From: an uncultured Sutterella sp.
GTDB lineage: Bacteria > Pseudomonadota > Gammaproteobacteria > Burkholderiales > Burkholderiaceae_F
Length of the DNA stretch: 64,000 nt
Direction: 5' to 3'
Assembly (NCBI GenBank): GCA_900544345.1
Contig: UQUR01000003.1
Span: 124,001 to 188,000, forward strand
A model generated the notes under the pieces. That model saw nothing but the letters and a program-made list of their open reading frames with translations, did not search any database and was not told the origin of the DNA. Positions 1 through 7,839 of this stretch are shown piece by piece. How positions within the stretch are numbered: the stretch's first letter is position 1; each line of letters opens with the position of its first letter. Made by a program: the position numbers and the translations under genes.

Positions 1-629
1 AAAGTTTGCGCTCTGTCCGGGTCGCTAAACTCTCCCAATTGAACTGCGTTCATTAAAGGTCCGGATTCAATGACGCGAGCAGAAGGATAACCTTGTTTTT
101 TGACCTGCTTCATCAACGCTTCTGCACCTTTGAGCGTTGTCGTCGGAATAATAAAAATCACGTATGAGTCCGCTGATAAAACCGACTCCACACGAACCGT
201 TTCTAAAAGACCGGCTTTTTCAATTGAGCGATTAATAGACGGCAGCGCTTTTGTTGAAAGAGGTCCCATTCTGAAACAGACAGTTTCCTCAGTAATGCCC
301 GTTTCTTTTTGGGGCTGAGGAATAGGGATGGGAAGGGGCTCTGCTTTCTTAGCTTCTACCAATTGTTTTTCTTGTTTGGCTAATTCTTCAGCTTCTCTTT
401 GCTTTTCCTCCAGGGCTTTTTTCTCCTCAGAGGCTGCGAGTCGCTCTTGCTTCACATAATTTTCAAGATCATCAATCGGAACAATATGCTGCATGGCTGA
501 AGGAAAAACTTCAGCCTGAGCAGAAGATTTTTGAACCGGTTTTTGCGGTTCAACCAGCCAACCTTCAAAAGCCTCCCAACCATAGTAACCTGCACAAATC
601 AGGCACAGCAAAATTGCAACAGTTCTCAT
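1..629 (-). CDS. SPOR-type membrane-anchored protein (3' end outside window)
   Basis: An open frame starts at ATG 629 and runs without a stop to the window edge, so the C-terminus is missing. I translated it by hand. Residues 1-20 form one hydrophobic N-terminal segment (probable signal anchor). A Glu/Lys/Ala-rich stretch, probably coiled coil, lies around residues 60-95 and is followed by a Pro-rich linker. The C-terminal part, ending in a VQLGEFSDPDRAQ-like stretch, resembles the start of a SPOR repeat, which in known proteins binds denuded septal peptidoglycan. The ATG overlaps the coaX stop as ATGA, so it is the third gene of a birA-coaX operon, a common Burkholderiales arrangement. The SPOR assignment is moderate because the domain is cut. 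Confidence 0.7.
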   Translation of the reverse strand, partial: MRTVAILLCLICAGYYGWEAFEGWLVEPQKPVQKSSAQAEVFPSAMQHIVPIDDLENYVKQERLAASEEKKALEEKQREAEELAKQEKQLVEAKKAEPLPIPIPQPQKETGITEETVCFRMGPLSTKALPSINRSIEKAGLLETVRVESVLSADSYVIFIIPTTTLKGAEALMKQVKKQGYPSARVIESGPLMNAVQLGEFSDPDRAQT

Positions 630-1390
630 GCTACGATCTCTGACTCCGAGCGCAAAGCCAGTCCTCTCAGGACCAAATTATGTTTGATAATGCTGTTAGG
701 AAACTCTTTTTGCAGATAAGGAGCAAAACGACTCACCGCTCCGCCCGCTAAAACCAAATTAGGTTCAAAGCCATGCTGCTGCATAACCCGCATTCCGCGC
801 TCAATCAAGCCCAACTGCGAATCAATAATACCGGTCACAATTCCTGTCATCGTATCAGTCGGAAAATCAGCATAGTCTCCGTCTGCTTTAGGTAAGGTTG
901 CCGTACCGGTCACCAAGCTGTCACGCATTAAAACCATTCCCGGAGCAATTCGTCCACCGGCAAACACCATTTGATTACCTTGAGGGAACACACAGTCAAC
1001 CGTACTTGCCGTGCCGAGATGAACAACCAGCAAGGCTTGTCCCGGCAAAAAACTCACAGCTCCGATTGCCGCATGCCAGCGATCCGAGCCCAACTGCACC
1101 GCAGTTTTATATGAATTGACCAACGAAAACTGACCGTCAAATCTTGATTGCGCCTTAAGCCACGTTACCTTAACACCTTGAGAAGCCAATAACCGTGTCA
1201 CCGATAAAGTTAAATCTCTGGAAGCGACAGAGCAACCGTAAACATGATTAATCGATTGATCCTTCAGGGCTTGTAAAAGTTTTTCTGAAAAATGGTGTGA
1301 ACCTCCGTGCACCAATGTATGCGGCGATTCAGGATTATCTGAAGTTGCCCATTTTAAAGCCGTATTACCTAAGTCAATCAATAAATTCAT
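626..1390 (-). CDS. coaX: Type III pantothenate kinase
   Basis: This gene encodes a 254-residue ASKHA-fold kinase that phosphorylates pantothenate in the first step of coenzyme A synthesis. The N-terminal phosphate-binding motif DLGNTALKWA is at residues 6-15. The LGSDRW segment and the LGTAST phosphate loop follow in the middle, and an LAGG motif lies near the C-terminus. The length fits the family. The start ATG overlaps the birA stop by 4 bp (ATGA) and its own stop overlaps the next start the same way, so birA, coaX and the SPOR-type gene look translationally coupled. Type III kinases are typical of Burkholderiales, which usually lack the CoaA type. Confidence 0.95.
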   Translation of the reverse strand: MNLLIDLGNTALKWATSDNPESPHTLVHGGSHHFSEKLLQALKDQSINHVYGCSVASRDLTLSVTRLLASQGVKVTWLKAQSRFDGQFSLVNSYKTAVQLGSDRWHAAIGAVSFLPGQALLVVHLGTASTVDCVFPQGNQMVFAGGRIAPGMVLMRDSLVTGTATLPKADGDYADFPTDTMTGIVTGIIDSQLGLIERGMRVMQQHGFEPNLVLAGGAVSRFAPYLQKEFPNSIIKHNLVLRGLALRSESEIVA

Positions 1391-2139
1391 TTTTTTACAC
1401 GAATACTCACAGTACCCGTCAACAGAGTCTTTATACCGTCTTCAGTTTGAACCAAGAGTGCACCCTTATCATTAATACCTAACATGCGGCCCTCGTAATT
1501 GAGGTGATTTTCTTCAACAATGTGCACAGTTCGGTTTCGGTAAGCCGCAATTGTATCCCAGAGTTTTCGGACACGTTTCAGTCCATTGTCAGGAAAAGAA
1601 CGAACAGAATGAATGATACTTTGGGAGAGAAAACTCAGCCAATAGCTCTCATCTTTTAATTGCTCATCCGATAAAACTTCTGACAATGACGCATGCCCAT
1701 AGGCTGTTGCTGTATCCTGACTCCTTAAATTAAAGCCGACACCTACCACTAAGACATAAGTTTGGTCAGGCGCCTTAGCTACCTCAACTAAAATGCCGGC
1801 TAATTTTCTTTCATTTAGCAAAATATCGTTAGGCCACTTTATCTCAGCTGCAACTCCTAATTTTCTTAAACCCAATACGATATCAGTTCCGATAGCCAAG
1901 GTTATACCATTGATCAATTGAAGAGTTTTTCCGATCGGCACTGCAACTGAAAACATTAAACATCCATTATTGCCGCTCCACGAACGTCCTCTTGTGCCTC
2001 TTCCCGAAGTTTGTTTTCTAGCCTTCCTAACGGTAACGGTACTAATGCCGCCCGCTTTTATTCGCTCCAGAAGATCAGTATTGGTGGAACCTGTTTTCTC
2101 AACGCATTCCAGTAAAAATTGGTCACTACCGACAGTCAT
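1387..2139 (-). CDS. birA: Biotin-[acetyl-CoA-carboxylase] ligase
   Basis: The 250-residue product attaches biotin to the biotin carboxyl carrier protein via biotinyl-AMP. The SGRGTRGRSW adenylate-binding loop is at about residues 44-53, and the KWPNDILLNERKLAGILVE active-site segment follows near residue 100. A small C-terminal SH3-like domain ends the protein. There is no N-terminal winged-helix domain, so unlike E. coli BirA it should not repress biotin genes. It is the first gene of the birA-coaX-SPOR operon and is divergent from the DacA-like gene across about 130 bp. No strong Shine-Dalgarno sequence is seen before the ATG. Confidence 0.93.
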   Translation of the reverse strand: MTVGSDQFLLECVEKTGSTNTDLLERIKAGGISTVTVRKARKQTSGRGTRGRSWSGNNGCLMFSVAVPIGKTLQLINGITLAIGTDIVLGLRKLGVAAEIKWPNDILLNERKLAGILVEVAKAPDQTYVLVVGVGFNLRSQDTATAYGHASLSEVLSDEQLKDESYWLSFLSQSIIHSVRSFPDNGLKRVRKLWDTIAAYRNRTVHIVEENHLNYEGRMLGINDKGALLVQTEDGIKTLLTGTVSIRVKK

Positions 2140-2272
2140 TTTGATTTTTTTATTGAAAAGATGAAAAAAATTAGGCCTAAGTCGTAAAAAAAATTAAAAA
2201 GCTCTTTAAAATTATTTGCTTACTTTAAAATTCTCATAACTCAGTGTAAAGATTTTCATAACGCTTGTACGA

Positions 2273-3451
2273 ATGATAAAACGGTTTGTAATTTTATTTT
2301 GTCTGATTATCGGATTGTCCAACAGCGCCTGGGCTGCGACTTCACCTCAGCTTAAGTCGCAATCATGGATCATGATCGATCGCCTGACCAATACCACATT
2401 GGCCGATCATCAGGCCGATTTGCGCGTTAATCCGGGCAACAGCGTCCTTCTGATGGTGTTATACACTGTTGAAAAAGCTATTGATGAAAACCACATCTCT
2501 CGCGATAGCCTTATCACCATTAATAATGATGCCCTGTCTATTCCGCCTTTGAACGCAGCCCGCTTTTATCTGGAGCCCAACCAAAAAGTCAGCATCGAAA
2601 ATTTAGAAAAAGCCGTAGCCGTAATGGGTGCCAATGATGCTGCGGTTGCTTTAGCCGAGGGGACGTATAAGACCATTGATCGTTTTATTGAAAAAATGAA
2701 CGAAAACGCTCAGGCGCTGGGTATGAAAAATACTCACTACGTCTCACTGATCGGTACGTCTGATAAGGGGCAATATTCGAGTGCAAAAGATACACTGATT
2801 TTGGCCAATGCATTATTAAACGACTGTCCGGAATTAAACGATATGTGGACGGCCAAGACAATCAGCAACGGTGTTTTAAATCACAATAACAGCAACAGTT
2901 TCTTATGGAGAACCGATTCCATCAAGGGCTTACACCGCTCGAATTTTCAAATGCGGTCATGGCACAGTGTCATTTATTACTCCCGCGATTACTTAGAAGC
3001 TGATACCCGTTTCTCCAGAGAACTGTTAGCCGTTGTCATGGGGGCGGAAAGTAATTCCCAAAATACCGACGACACAATGAAATTGGTTAATTGGGGAGCT
3101 GACAATTACAAAACTCTGTTGTTGTACCCCGCGCTTGAAACCATTGACAGAATTCCGGTTGAACTGACCGATGAGGCGAAAGTTCGAGTAGGCGTGAGAG
3201 AAAATGTCTACGTCACCTTACCTCGTGATGCTATATTACAAAAAGGCGCTAAAGGTTTTTCAGCCAAAGTTTCAAGGTTGGATCCCTTAGTTGCTCCCAT
3301 CCGAGAGGGAGAAACAATCGGCGAAATAACCATTTCTTTTAATGAAAAAGTCGTCGTAAAAGCAGATTTAATCGCTCTGCATGACGTTCAGAAATCAAAT
3401 TTTTGGCGTCGTCAGCTCCAGCGAATTAAGGCTATTTTTGGATTGCAGTAA
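2273..3451 (+). CDS. DacA/PBP5-like protein lacking all catalytic motifs (pseudoenzyme)
   Basis: The 392-residue product aligns along its whole length with D-alanyl-D-alanine carboxypeptidases (peptidase S11, PBP5 type). It has a signal peptide ending near A21-A22, an S11 domain, a C-terminal beta domain and a terminal amphipathic helix (FWRRQLQRIKAIFG) like the PBP5 membrane anchor. The three catalytic motifs are gone. The SxxK tetrad of PBP5 (in PASLTKIMT) reads PGNSVLLMV at residues 54-62, so Ser becomes Asn56 and Lys becomes Leu59. SGN becomes GAN (119-121) and KTG becomes HRS (221-223). It precedes ybeD, the classical dacA-ybeD pairing. The frame is intact, so a retained non-catalytic role is likelier than a decayed gene. 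Confidence 0.85.
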   Translation: MIKRFVILFCLIIGLSNSAWAATSPQLKSQSWIMIDRLTNTTLADHQADLRVNPGNSVLLMVLYTVEKAIDENHISRDSLITINNDALSIPPLNAARFYLEPNQKVSIENLEKAVAVMGANDAAVALAEGTYKTIDRFIEKMNENAQALGMKNTHYVSLIGTSDKGQYSSAKDTLILANALLNDCPELNDMWTAKTISNGVLNHNNSNSFLWRTDSIKGLHRSNFQMRSWHSVIYYSRDYLEADTRFSRELLAVVMGAESNSQNTDDTMKLVNWGADNYKTLLLYPALETIDRIPVELTDEAKVRVGVRENVYVTLPRDAILQKGAKGFSAKVSRLDPLVAPIREGETIGEITISFNEKVVVKADLIALHDVQKSNFWRRQLQRIKAIFGLQ

Positions 3452-3462
3452 AGAGAAAAAGA

Positions 3463-3726
3463 ATGCAAGAAAAAGAATTACTTCAGTTCCCATGTGATTT
3501 CCCGATTAAGGTTATGGGATATACAGATCCTGAGTTTGCCCACACTATCGGCGAACTCATTAAGGAATTTGATCCTTTATTTAATCCCGAAACCATAGCC
3601 AGACGCCCCAGCAAACAGGGCCGTTATGAGGCTTTGCACGTTGTCATTCATGCAACCAGCCGTCAACAGCTTGACTCCATCTATATGGCACTTACCCATC
3701 ACCCCATGGTCAAGGTCGTTCTGTAA
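3463..3726 (+). CDS. ybeD: YbeD family protein (DUF493)
   Basis: This encodes an 87-residue cytosolic protein of the DUF493/YbeD family with a small alpha-beta fold resembling the ACT/regulatory domain of serine dehydratases. The central FPIKVMGYTDPEF and the GRYEALHVVIHATS strand segment are characteristic. In enterobacteria the gene lies between dacA and lipB and its product has been proposed as a regulator of lipoate metabolism. Here the upstream DacA-like partner is kept, but lipB and lipA are replaced by menA. The gene starts 12 bp after the DacA-like stop, and its stop overlaps the menA start (TAATG), so the three form one operon. Confidence 0.88.
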   Translation: MQEKELLQFPCDFPIKVMGYTDPEFAHTIGELIKEFDPLFNPETIARRPSKQGRYEALHVVIHATSRQQLDSIYMALTHHPMVKVVL

Positions 3727-4655
3727 TGATAAATCCAGAAAACGTCCCTGCGCATTCCATTCATGCGTGGCTGCTTGCTATTCGTCCTAAAACTTTTGGA
3801 GTTGCAGTAGCTCCCGTATTAGCTGCATTAGCTGTTTGTCTATCGGATACAGGTACCATCAACCCCTTAGTTGCGTTGCTGACAGCCTTGTTAGCTATTT
3901 TGATGCAAGCCATCACTAATATGGAAAATGATTCGGGGTACAGCAAACGCAAGGCAGAGCGAACTAACAGAAAAGGTCTGCCTAGGGCTACTTCTCTCGG
4001 CTTATTAACTGTAAAAGAAGTAGAAATCGGTATAGCGGTTGCCGCAGTAATGGCGATTGCCATTACGGCTTATTTTATTTACCTCACACATTGGTTCTTT
4101 TTACTCATTACCGTTGCTTCTATTGCAGCAGCCTACCTTTACATGGGAGGACCACGTCCGATCGCTTACTCCCCTTACGGAGAAATTGTTGTTTTTCTCT
4201 TCTTTGGTTTGGTTGCAACAGCAGGAACATATTACCTTCAGGTTCAGACTGTTTCGGTCACCATTTTATTGGTTGGATGTGCTTTGGGACTGATTGCAGC
4301 AGCGGTTTTGTGCGTCAATAATTTCCGTGATCGGGAGCATGATGAGTCTATAGCCAGATACACAATGGCTGTGGTGCTTGGAAAAACAATGACTATTGCC
4401 GCCTATAGGCTGATGTTATTTGTTCCTTATGCCCTCATTCTCTGCATTGTTGGCATGGACTGGACTAAATACCCCTATTTGCTGGTTTTTGTAACCCTGT
4501 TAAAAGCCTGGAAATTACCGGTTGAATTGGCAACAAAAAGCGGACTGGAGCTCAATGCCACCCTCTTTGCCACTGTCAAGCTGGAGGTTCTTTTTGCTCT
4601 CAGCTTAACGCTTGGGGCTTTAATTCACGCTTATCTGACTTGGTTTGCTCAATGA
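3726..4655 (+). CDS. menA: 1,4-dihydroxy-2-naphthoate prenyltransferase (MenA type)
   Basis: The 309-residue, eight- or nine-helix UbiA-superfamily membrane prenyltransferase would attach the isoprenoid tail to 1,4-dihydroxy-2-naphthoate in menaquinone synthesis. The block GGPRPIAYSPYGEI and the FFGLVATAGTYY segment are MenA hallmarks. The second Asp-rich motif NNFRDREHD is intact. The first is altered: after N68-D69, the usual Asp three residues on is Tyr72 and the next acidic position is Glu78. The gene is third in the DacA-like/ybeD operon, with its ATG overlapping the ybeD stop. Together with ubiE/menG at 37.2 kb it indicates a menaquinone-using respiratory chain. Confidence 0.8.
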   Translation: MINPENVPAHSIHAWLLAIRPKTFGVAVAPVLAALAVCLSDTGTINPLVALLTALLAILMQAITNMENDSGYSKRKAERTNRKGLPRATSLGLLTVKEVEIGIAVAAVMAIAITAYFIYLTHWFFLLITVASIAAAYLYMGGPRPIAYSPYGEIVVFLFFGLVATAGTYYLQVQTVSVTILLVGCALGLIAAAVLCVNNFRDREHDESIARYTMAVVLGKTMTIAAYRLMLFVPYALILCIVGMDWTKYPYLLVFVTLLKAWKLPVELATKSGLELNATLFATVKLEVLFALSLTLGALIHAYLTWFAQ

Positions 4656-4683
4656 CGCATCGCATGAAGTGCGATGCGTCATT
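4651..4683. terminator. Perfect 14-bp hairpin over the menA stop codon
   Basis: A perfect inverted repeat has arms at 4651-4664 and 4670-4683 with the 5-nt loop TGAAG. The menA TGA (4653-4655) lies inside the left arm. The convergent SBP gene ends 9 bp beyond. There is no T-tract on either side, so this may be a bidirectional pause or RNA-stabilising structure rather than a classical intrinsic terminator. Confidence 0.65.
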
Positions 4684-4691
4684 AGGCAACA

Positions 4692-5639
4692 CTATTGACG
4701 AGCTATCGGAAGAACCAGTTTGTCGGTATCAACCTTGTTCTTCATCATCTTATTTTCAATTAAAAATGCCTGATCAAGCTTCAGACTTTGCATGTCTGCA
4801 TCGGTGATGACATCAAAATAATGACTCCATTGTGCCAATTTCTTGGCGTCGTCAATGCTGACGCCTGCTTCTTTAGCACCCATAGCGATGGCCTGATCAT
4901 AGTGATCAGCAATCCACTTTGTGGTTTCACGATGTACTTTGACAACTCTTTCTAAAAGAGCTTTATTCTCATTGGCAAACTTTTCACTGACAGCCATTAC
5001 CAACAAAGGATTTACCAAACCGTCAGCGGTAACAATCGTCTTGGCTCCTGCCTGGTTGTCTTTAATAATCAATGCAGCAGCCTGCAAGGCGGCATCAACA
5101 TGCTTACCCAGCAAAGCAGCATGGGCCTTACCGGGGTCCATCTGAATGAATTCCACATCATCAATTGACATCCCCTTAGACTTCAAAGCTGCCACTAAAA
5201 CCTGATGCAACACGGTTCCTTTAGGACCGACAACTTTTTTGCCTTTCAGATCCTCAATTTTCATCTGCGCACCGGGCTTACCGACAATTGCAAAAACCTG
5301 AGTAGGACGAGCTACCCCGGTTGCAACATACACTTTATTGCCAGCGCCGTTAGCCATTAAAAGAGAGGCCGTATTCATGACAGCGCTCACATCCAATGAA
5401 CCGGCGGCCATAGCTTGTGCTTGTTGAGCGCCGGAATTAATCGAAACCCAATTAATTTTGATACCGTCTTTTTGAAACTCTTTTTCAAGGGATTGGTTTT
5501 GTTTCATGACGATATTTTGTAAGTTAAAAGGATCTTTAACGTAGGCAATATTGATCTGATCAACAGCCGCTTGTGCCATTGTCGAGAAAGAGCCTGCTAA
5601 GACCATAGCGGAAACTGCCAGCAATTTTCTCAATTTCAT
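4692..5639 (-). CDS. ABC transporter substrate-binding protein, NitT/TauT/SsuA type
   Basis: This encodes a 315-residue periplasmic solute-binding protein. The signal peptide MKLRKLLAVSAMVLAG...MAQAA is about 25 residues. The mature part matches the SsuA/NMT1-like fold (type 2 periplasmic binding protein), with a GSLDVSAVMNTAS loop and an IEDLKGKKVVGPKGTVLHQ segment typical of aliphatic-sulfonate, taurine or nitrate binders. It is the last gene of an operon with permease and ATPase, with AGAGG placed well before the ATG. The substrate cannot be told from sequence; sulfonate or taurine is the commonest for this arrangement, but thiamine-precursor or nitrate uptake is possible. Confidence 0.85.
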   Translation of the reverse strand: MKLRKLLAVSAMVLAGSFSTMAQAAVDQINIAYVKDPFNLQNIVMKQNQSLEKEFQKDGIKINWVSINSGAQQAQAMAAGSLDVSAVMNTASLLMANGAGNKVYVATGVARPTQVFAIVGKPGAQMKIEDLKGKKVVGPKGTVLHQVLVAALKSKGMSIDDVEFIQMDPGKAHAALLGKHVDAALQAAALIIKDNQAGAKTIVTADGLVNPLLVMAVSEKFANENKALLERVVKVHRETTKWIADHYDQAIAMGAKEAGVSIDDAKKLAQWSHYFDVITDADMQSLKLDQAFLIENKMMKNKVDTDKLVLPIARQ

Positions 5640-5651
5640 TGCGAACCTCTT

Positions 5652-6362
5652 TTAAGAGTGAGTTAGTAAATTTAAAACCTTTGCAGCATACTGGACTACA
5701 TGCATATCTGTTACAGCACGAGGATGCGGCAGATTAATCTCCAGCTTGTCGACTACCTGTGAATTAGCCAATACCATCACCGAGTCAGCCAATCGAATAG
5801 CTTCATTGACTTCGTGTGTAATGAGAACCACAGTCATTTTTTTTCTTTGCTGGATCGTCTCAAAATCCATTTGAATTTGAGCTCGAGTGATGGCATCCAA
5901 GGCCCCGAAAGGTTCGTCCATCAATAAGATATCCGGTGCCTGAACAAGAGCTCTTGCCAATGCTGCTCTCTGAGCCATGCCGCCCGATAGTTCAGAGGGA
6001 TAATAGTTTTCCGTATGACTTAACCCTACTAAATCCAGTACTTCTCTTACAACCTTGTGTTGGTTTGCAGGAGACTGCTGACGAATGGGTAAGGCCACAT
6101 TTTCAAAAACGGTCTTCCAAGGCAATAGCCGAGGATCCTGAAAAACGACTCCTATTTTATGTGACGAATGGATATCTATTCGACCTTGAGTCGGATTTAA
6201 CAGACCGGCTATCAGGCGAATCAAAGTACTTTTTCCACAACCGCTTTTACCGATAATAGCTAAGACTTTATGTTGCTCAAGCTCAAAGGACAGATCCTTT
6301 AGAATCCATTGCGTGTGACCTGGGTATTGAAAGCTCACATCTTTTAAACTAACTGCGCTCAT
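5652..6362 (-). CDS. ABC transporter ATP-binding protein, SsuB/TauB type
   Basis: The 236-residue ATPase powers the importer. Walker A is GKSGCGKST near residue 38, the Q-loop lies in VVFQDPRLLPWKTV, the signature is LSGGMAQRAALARAL, Walker B is ILLMDEPFGALD, and the switch His is in LITHEVNEA. The DPRLLPW stretch is characteristic of the nitrate/sulfonate/taurine subfamily. I take ATG 6362 rather than the in-frame ATG at 6374. The former overlaps the permease stop as ATGA and has GGAG 6 nt upstream. The substrate-binding protein gene follows after 12 bp. Confidence 0.9.
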   Translation of the reverse strand: MSAVSLKDVSFQYPGHTQWILKDLSFELEQHKVLAIIGKSGCGKSTLIRLIAGLLNPTQGRIDIHSSHKIGVVFQDPRLLPWKTVFENVALPIRQQSPANQHKVVREVLDLVGLSHTENYYPSELSGGMAQRAALARALVQAPDILLMDEPFGALDAITRAQIQMDFETIQQRKKMTVVLITHEVNEAIRLADSVMVLANSQVVDKLEINLPHPRAVTDMHVVQYAAKVLNLLTHS

Positions 6363-7114
6363 TTCACACTCCATGGAGCCACTTTCTTTAGCGCACTCTG
6401 AAATAAAAGATCGCCGATGATGCCTAAAATAGCAATCATCAAAATACCGACAAAGACCACCTCGGTGCGAGCCATTTCCGAGGCATCAGAGATTAAATAA
6501 CCGAGACCCGATGAGGCTGCAATCAACTCTGCACTAACCAAAGCCCGCCAACTGTAACCGAATCCCAATCTCAACCCTGTAAACACTGACGGTAAAGCCC
6601 CGGGAAACTCAATGTGTCGGATTTTTTCATACGTATTGAGATCAAGCGTCTTAGCCAATTCACCGTAACGATAGTCGAGCTGTTTAAAGCCACTGTATGC
6701 ATTCAGATAGATTGGGAAAAAACTCGCCAACAGAACAATGGTCAGCTTAGCGACCTCCCCTATCCCTAACCATAAAATCAATAAAGGAATAAGTGACAAG
6801 GGAGGAATCATCCGGAGGCTCTCTAAGATCAGACGAGTCTGTTTATAGGCTGAATCACTCTTAGCAAAAAAATACCCCATCGGCAAAGCAAACAAGACGG
6901 CAGCAAAGTAACCGCCAAAAGCACGTCCCAAACTGGCTCCGATATGCTCAAAGAGTGTCCCGTCTTCTAAAAGTTCGATAAAAGCCGAATAAACTCTAGC
7001 CGGGCTGGGTAGTAAATAAGGAGTTACCCAGCCATAGCTCGAAGCCAGCCACCAGAGCAACAAGAGCGCAAGCGGCATCCAGACGGACAGAACAATGGAA
7101 CGCACTTTTATCAA
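6359..7114 (-). CDS. ABC transporter permease, SsuC/TauC type
   Basis: The roughly 250-residue inner-membrane permease of the binding-protein-dependent family has about six hydrophobic segments. The EAA coupling loop is FPGALPSVFTGLRLGFGYSW, and an LPSPARVYSAF segment follows the first helix as in SsuC/TauC proteins. The longest frame begins with TTG (7114); GTG at 7105 is an equally plausible start, and neither has a clear Shine-Dalgarno sequence. The gene starts about 11 bp after the dolP-like stop and overlaps the ATPase gene by 4 bp, so dolP, permease, ATPase and binding protein may be one transcript. Confidence 0.88.
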   Translation of the reverse strand: MIKVRSIVLSVWMPLALLLLWWLASSYGWVTPYLLPSPARVYSAFIELLEDGTLFEHIGASLGRAFGGYFAAVLFALPMGYFFAKSDSAYKQTRLILESLRMIPPLSLIPLLILWLGIGEVAKLTIVLLASFFPIYLNAYSGFKQLDYRYGELAKTLDLNTYEKIRHIEFPGALPSVFTGLRLGFGYSWRALVSAELIAASSGLGYLISDASEMARTEVVFVGILMIAILGIIGDLLFQSALKKVAPWSVK

Positions 7115-7125
7115 TTGTTAATAAA

Positions 7126-7839
7126 CTACTGTAAACGAACTTCCGTCGACGAGGTCTCAGTATCCTCAACAATATTATTTGTTGTTGTGTACGCAGGAGA
7201 CTGAGGTTTTTCTTGTGTCAACAGTTTCAAACGTTCCTGAACTTCCTGTTGCGTCAAAACTTCAAAAACCGTCACAACCGATTTCACTCCCGGAACTCTG
7301 GAAGCTACATCAGCGGCCTTATTAGCCTCTTGTTGAGTGACCAATCCCATCAAATAAACAATTCCACGATCAACCGTGACTTTCATCTGATTTAATGAAA
7401 CACCGGAAGTGGCCACAAGCTGTGTTCTGACTTTGCCGGCTAATGTCGAATCAGACATTCTTTGAGACAGAGACGATACAGGTCCGACTATTAATTCATT
7501 GACTACGGAGCTGACCTCCAAACTATTTTGAGCAACACGTTGAGCAGTCAATTTATCGCTTTCACTGCCTACTTCACCGGTCAATAAAATACGGCGGTTA
7601 TAGGAGGTGACTGTTAAATGTAAGTTTTTAGGCACAGCCTGTGAAATTTCATAATTAATGCGCTTTTCCATGACCTCATCGGCCATCTGCGCTCCAGTTG
7701 TACGTCGATCGGTTGTCACGAAGGCTGTTGTACCAACAGCCCCGCCGATTAATACAGGAACACAACCCGTCGTTGAGGTAACCCCTATTGTTAGGGCTGA
7801 AAGACATAAAACTAAAGTTTTTGTACGCATGGCAGTCAT
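7126..7839 (-). CDS. dolP: BON-domain outer membrane lipoprotein (DolP/YraP-like)
   Basis: This encodes a 237-residue lipoprotein. Signal peptide and lipobox (TTGC) occupy the first 26 residues. Two BON domains follow: one around RINYEISQAVPKNLHLTVTS and its ILLTGEV strand, a second around LAGKVRTQLVATSG and IVYLMGLVTQQEA. DolP sits in the outer membrane, binds anionic phospholipid and supports envelope integrity and BamA function. The C-terminal tail is Thr/Ser/Glu-rich. ATG 7839 is used; ATG 7830 is an alternative. In relatives the gene usually stands near gmhA/yraN genes, so its position directly ahead of an ABC importer is unusual. Confidence 0.87.
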   Translation of the reverse strand: MTAMRTKTLVLCLSALTIGVTSTTGCVPVLIGGAVGTTAFVTTDRRTTGAQMADEVMEKRINYEISQAVPKNLHLTVTSYNRRILLTGEVGSESDKLTAQRVAQNSLEVSSVVNELIVGPVSSLSQRMSDSTLAGKVRTQLVATSGVSLNQMKVTVDRGIVYLMGLVTQQEANKAADVASRVPGVKSVVTVFEVLTQQEVQERLKLLTQEKPQSPAYTTTNNIVEDTETSSTEVRLQ

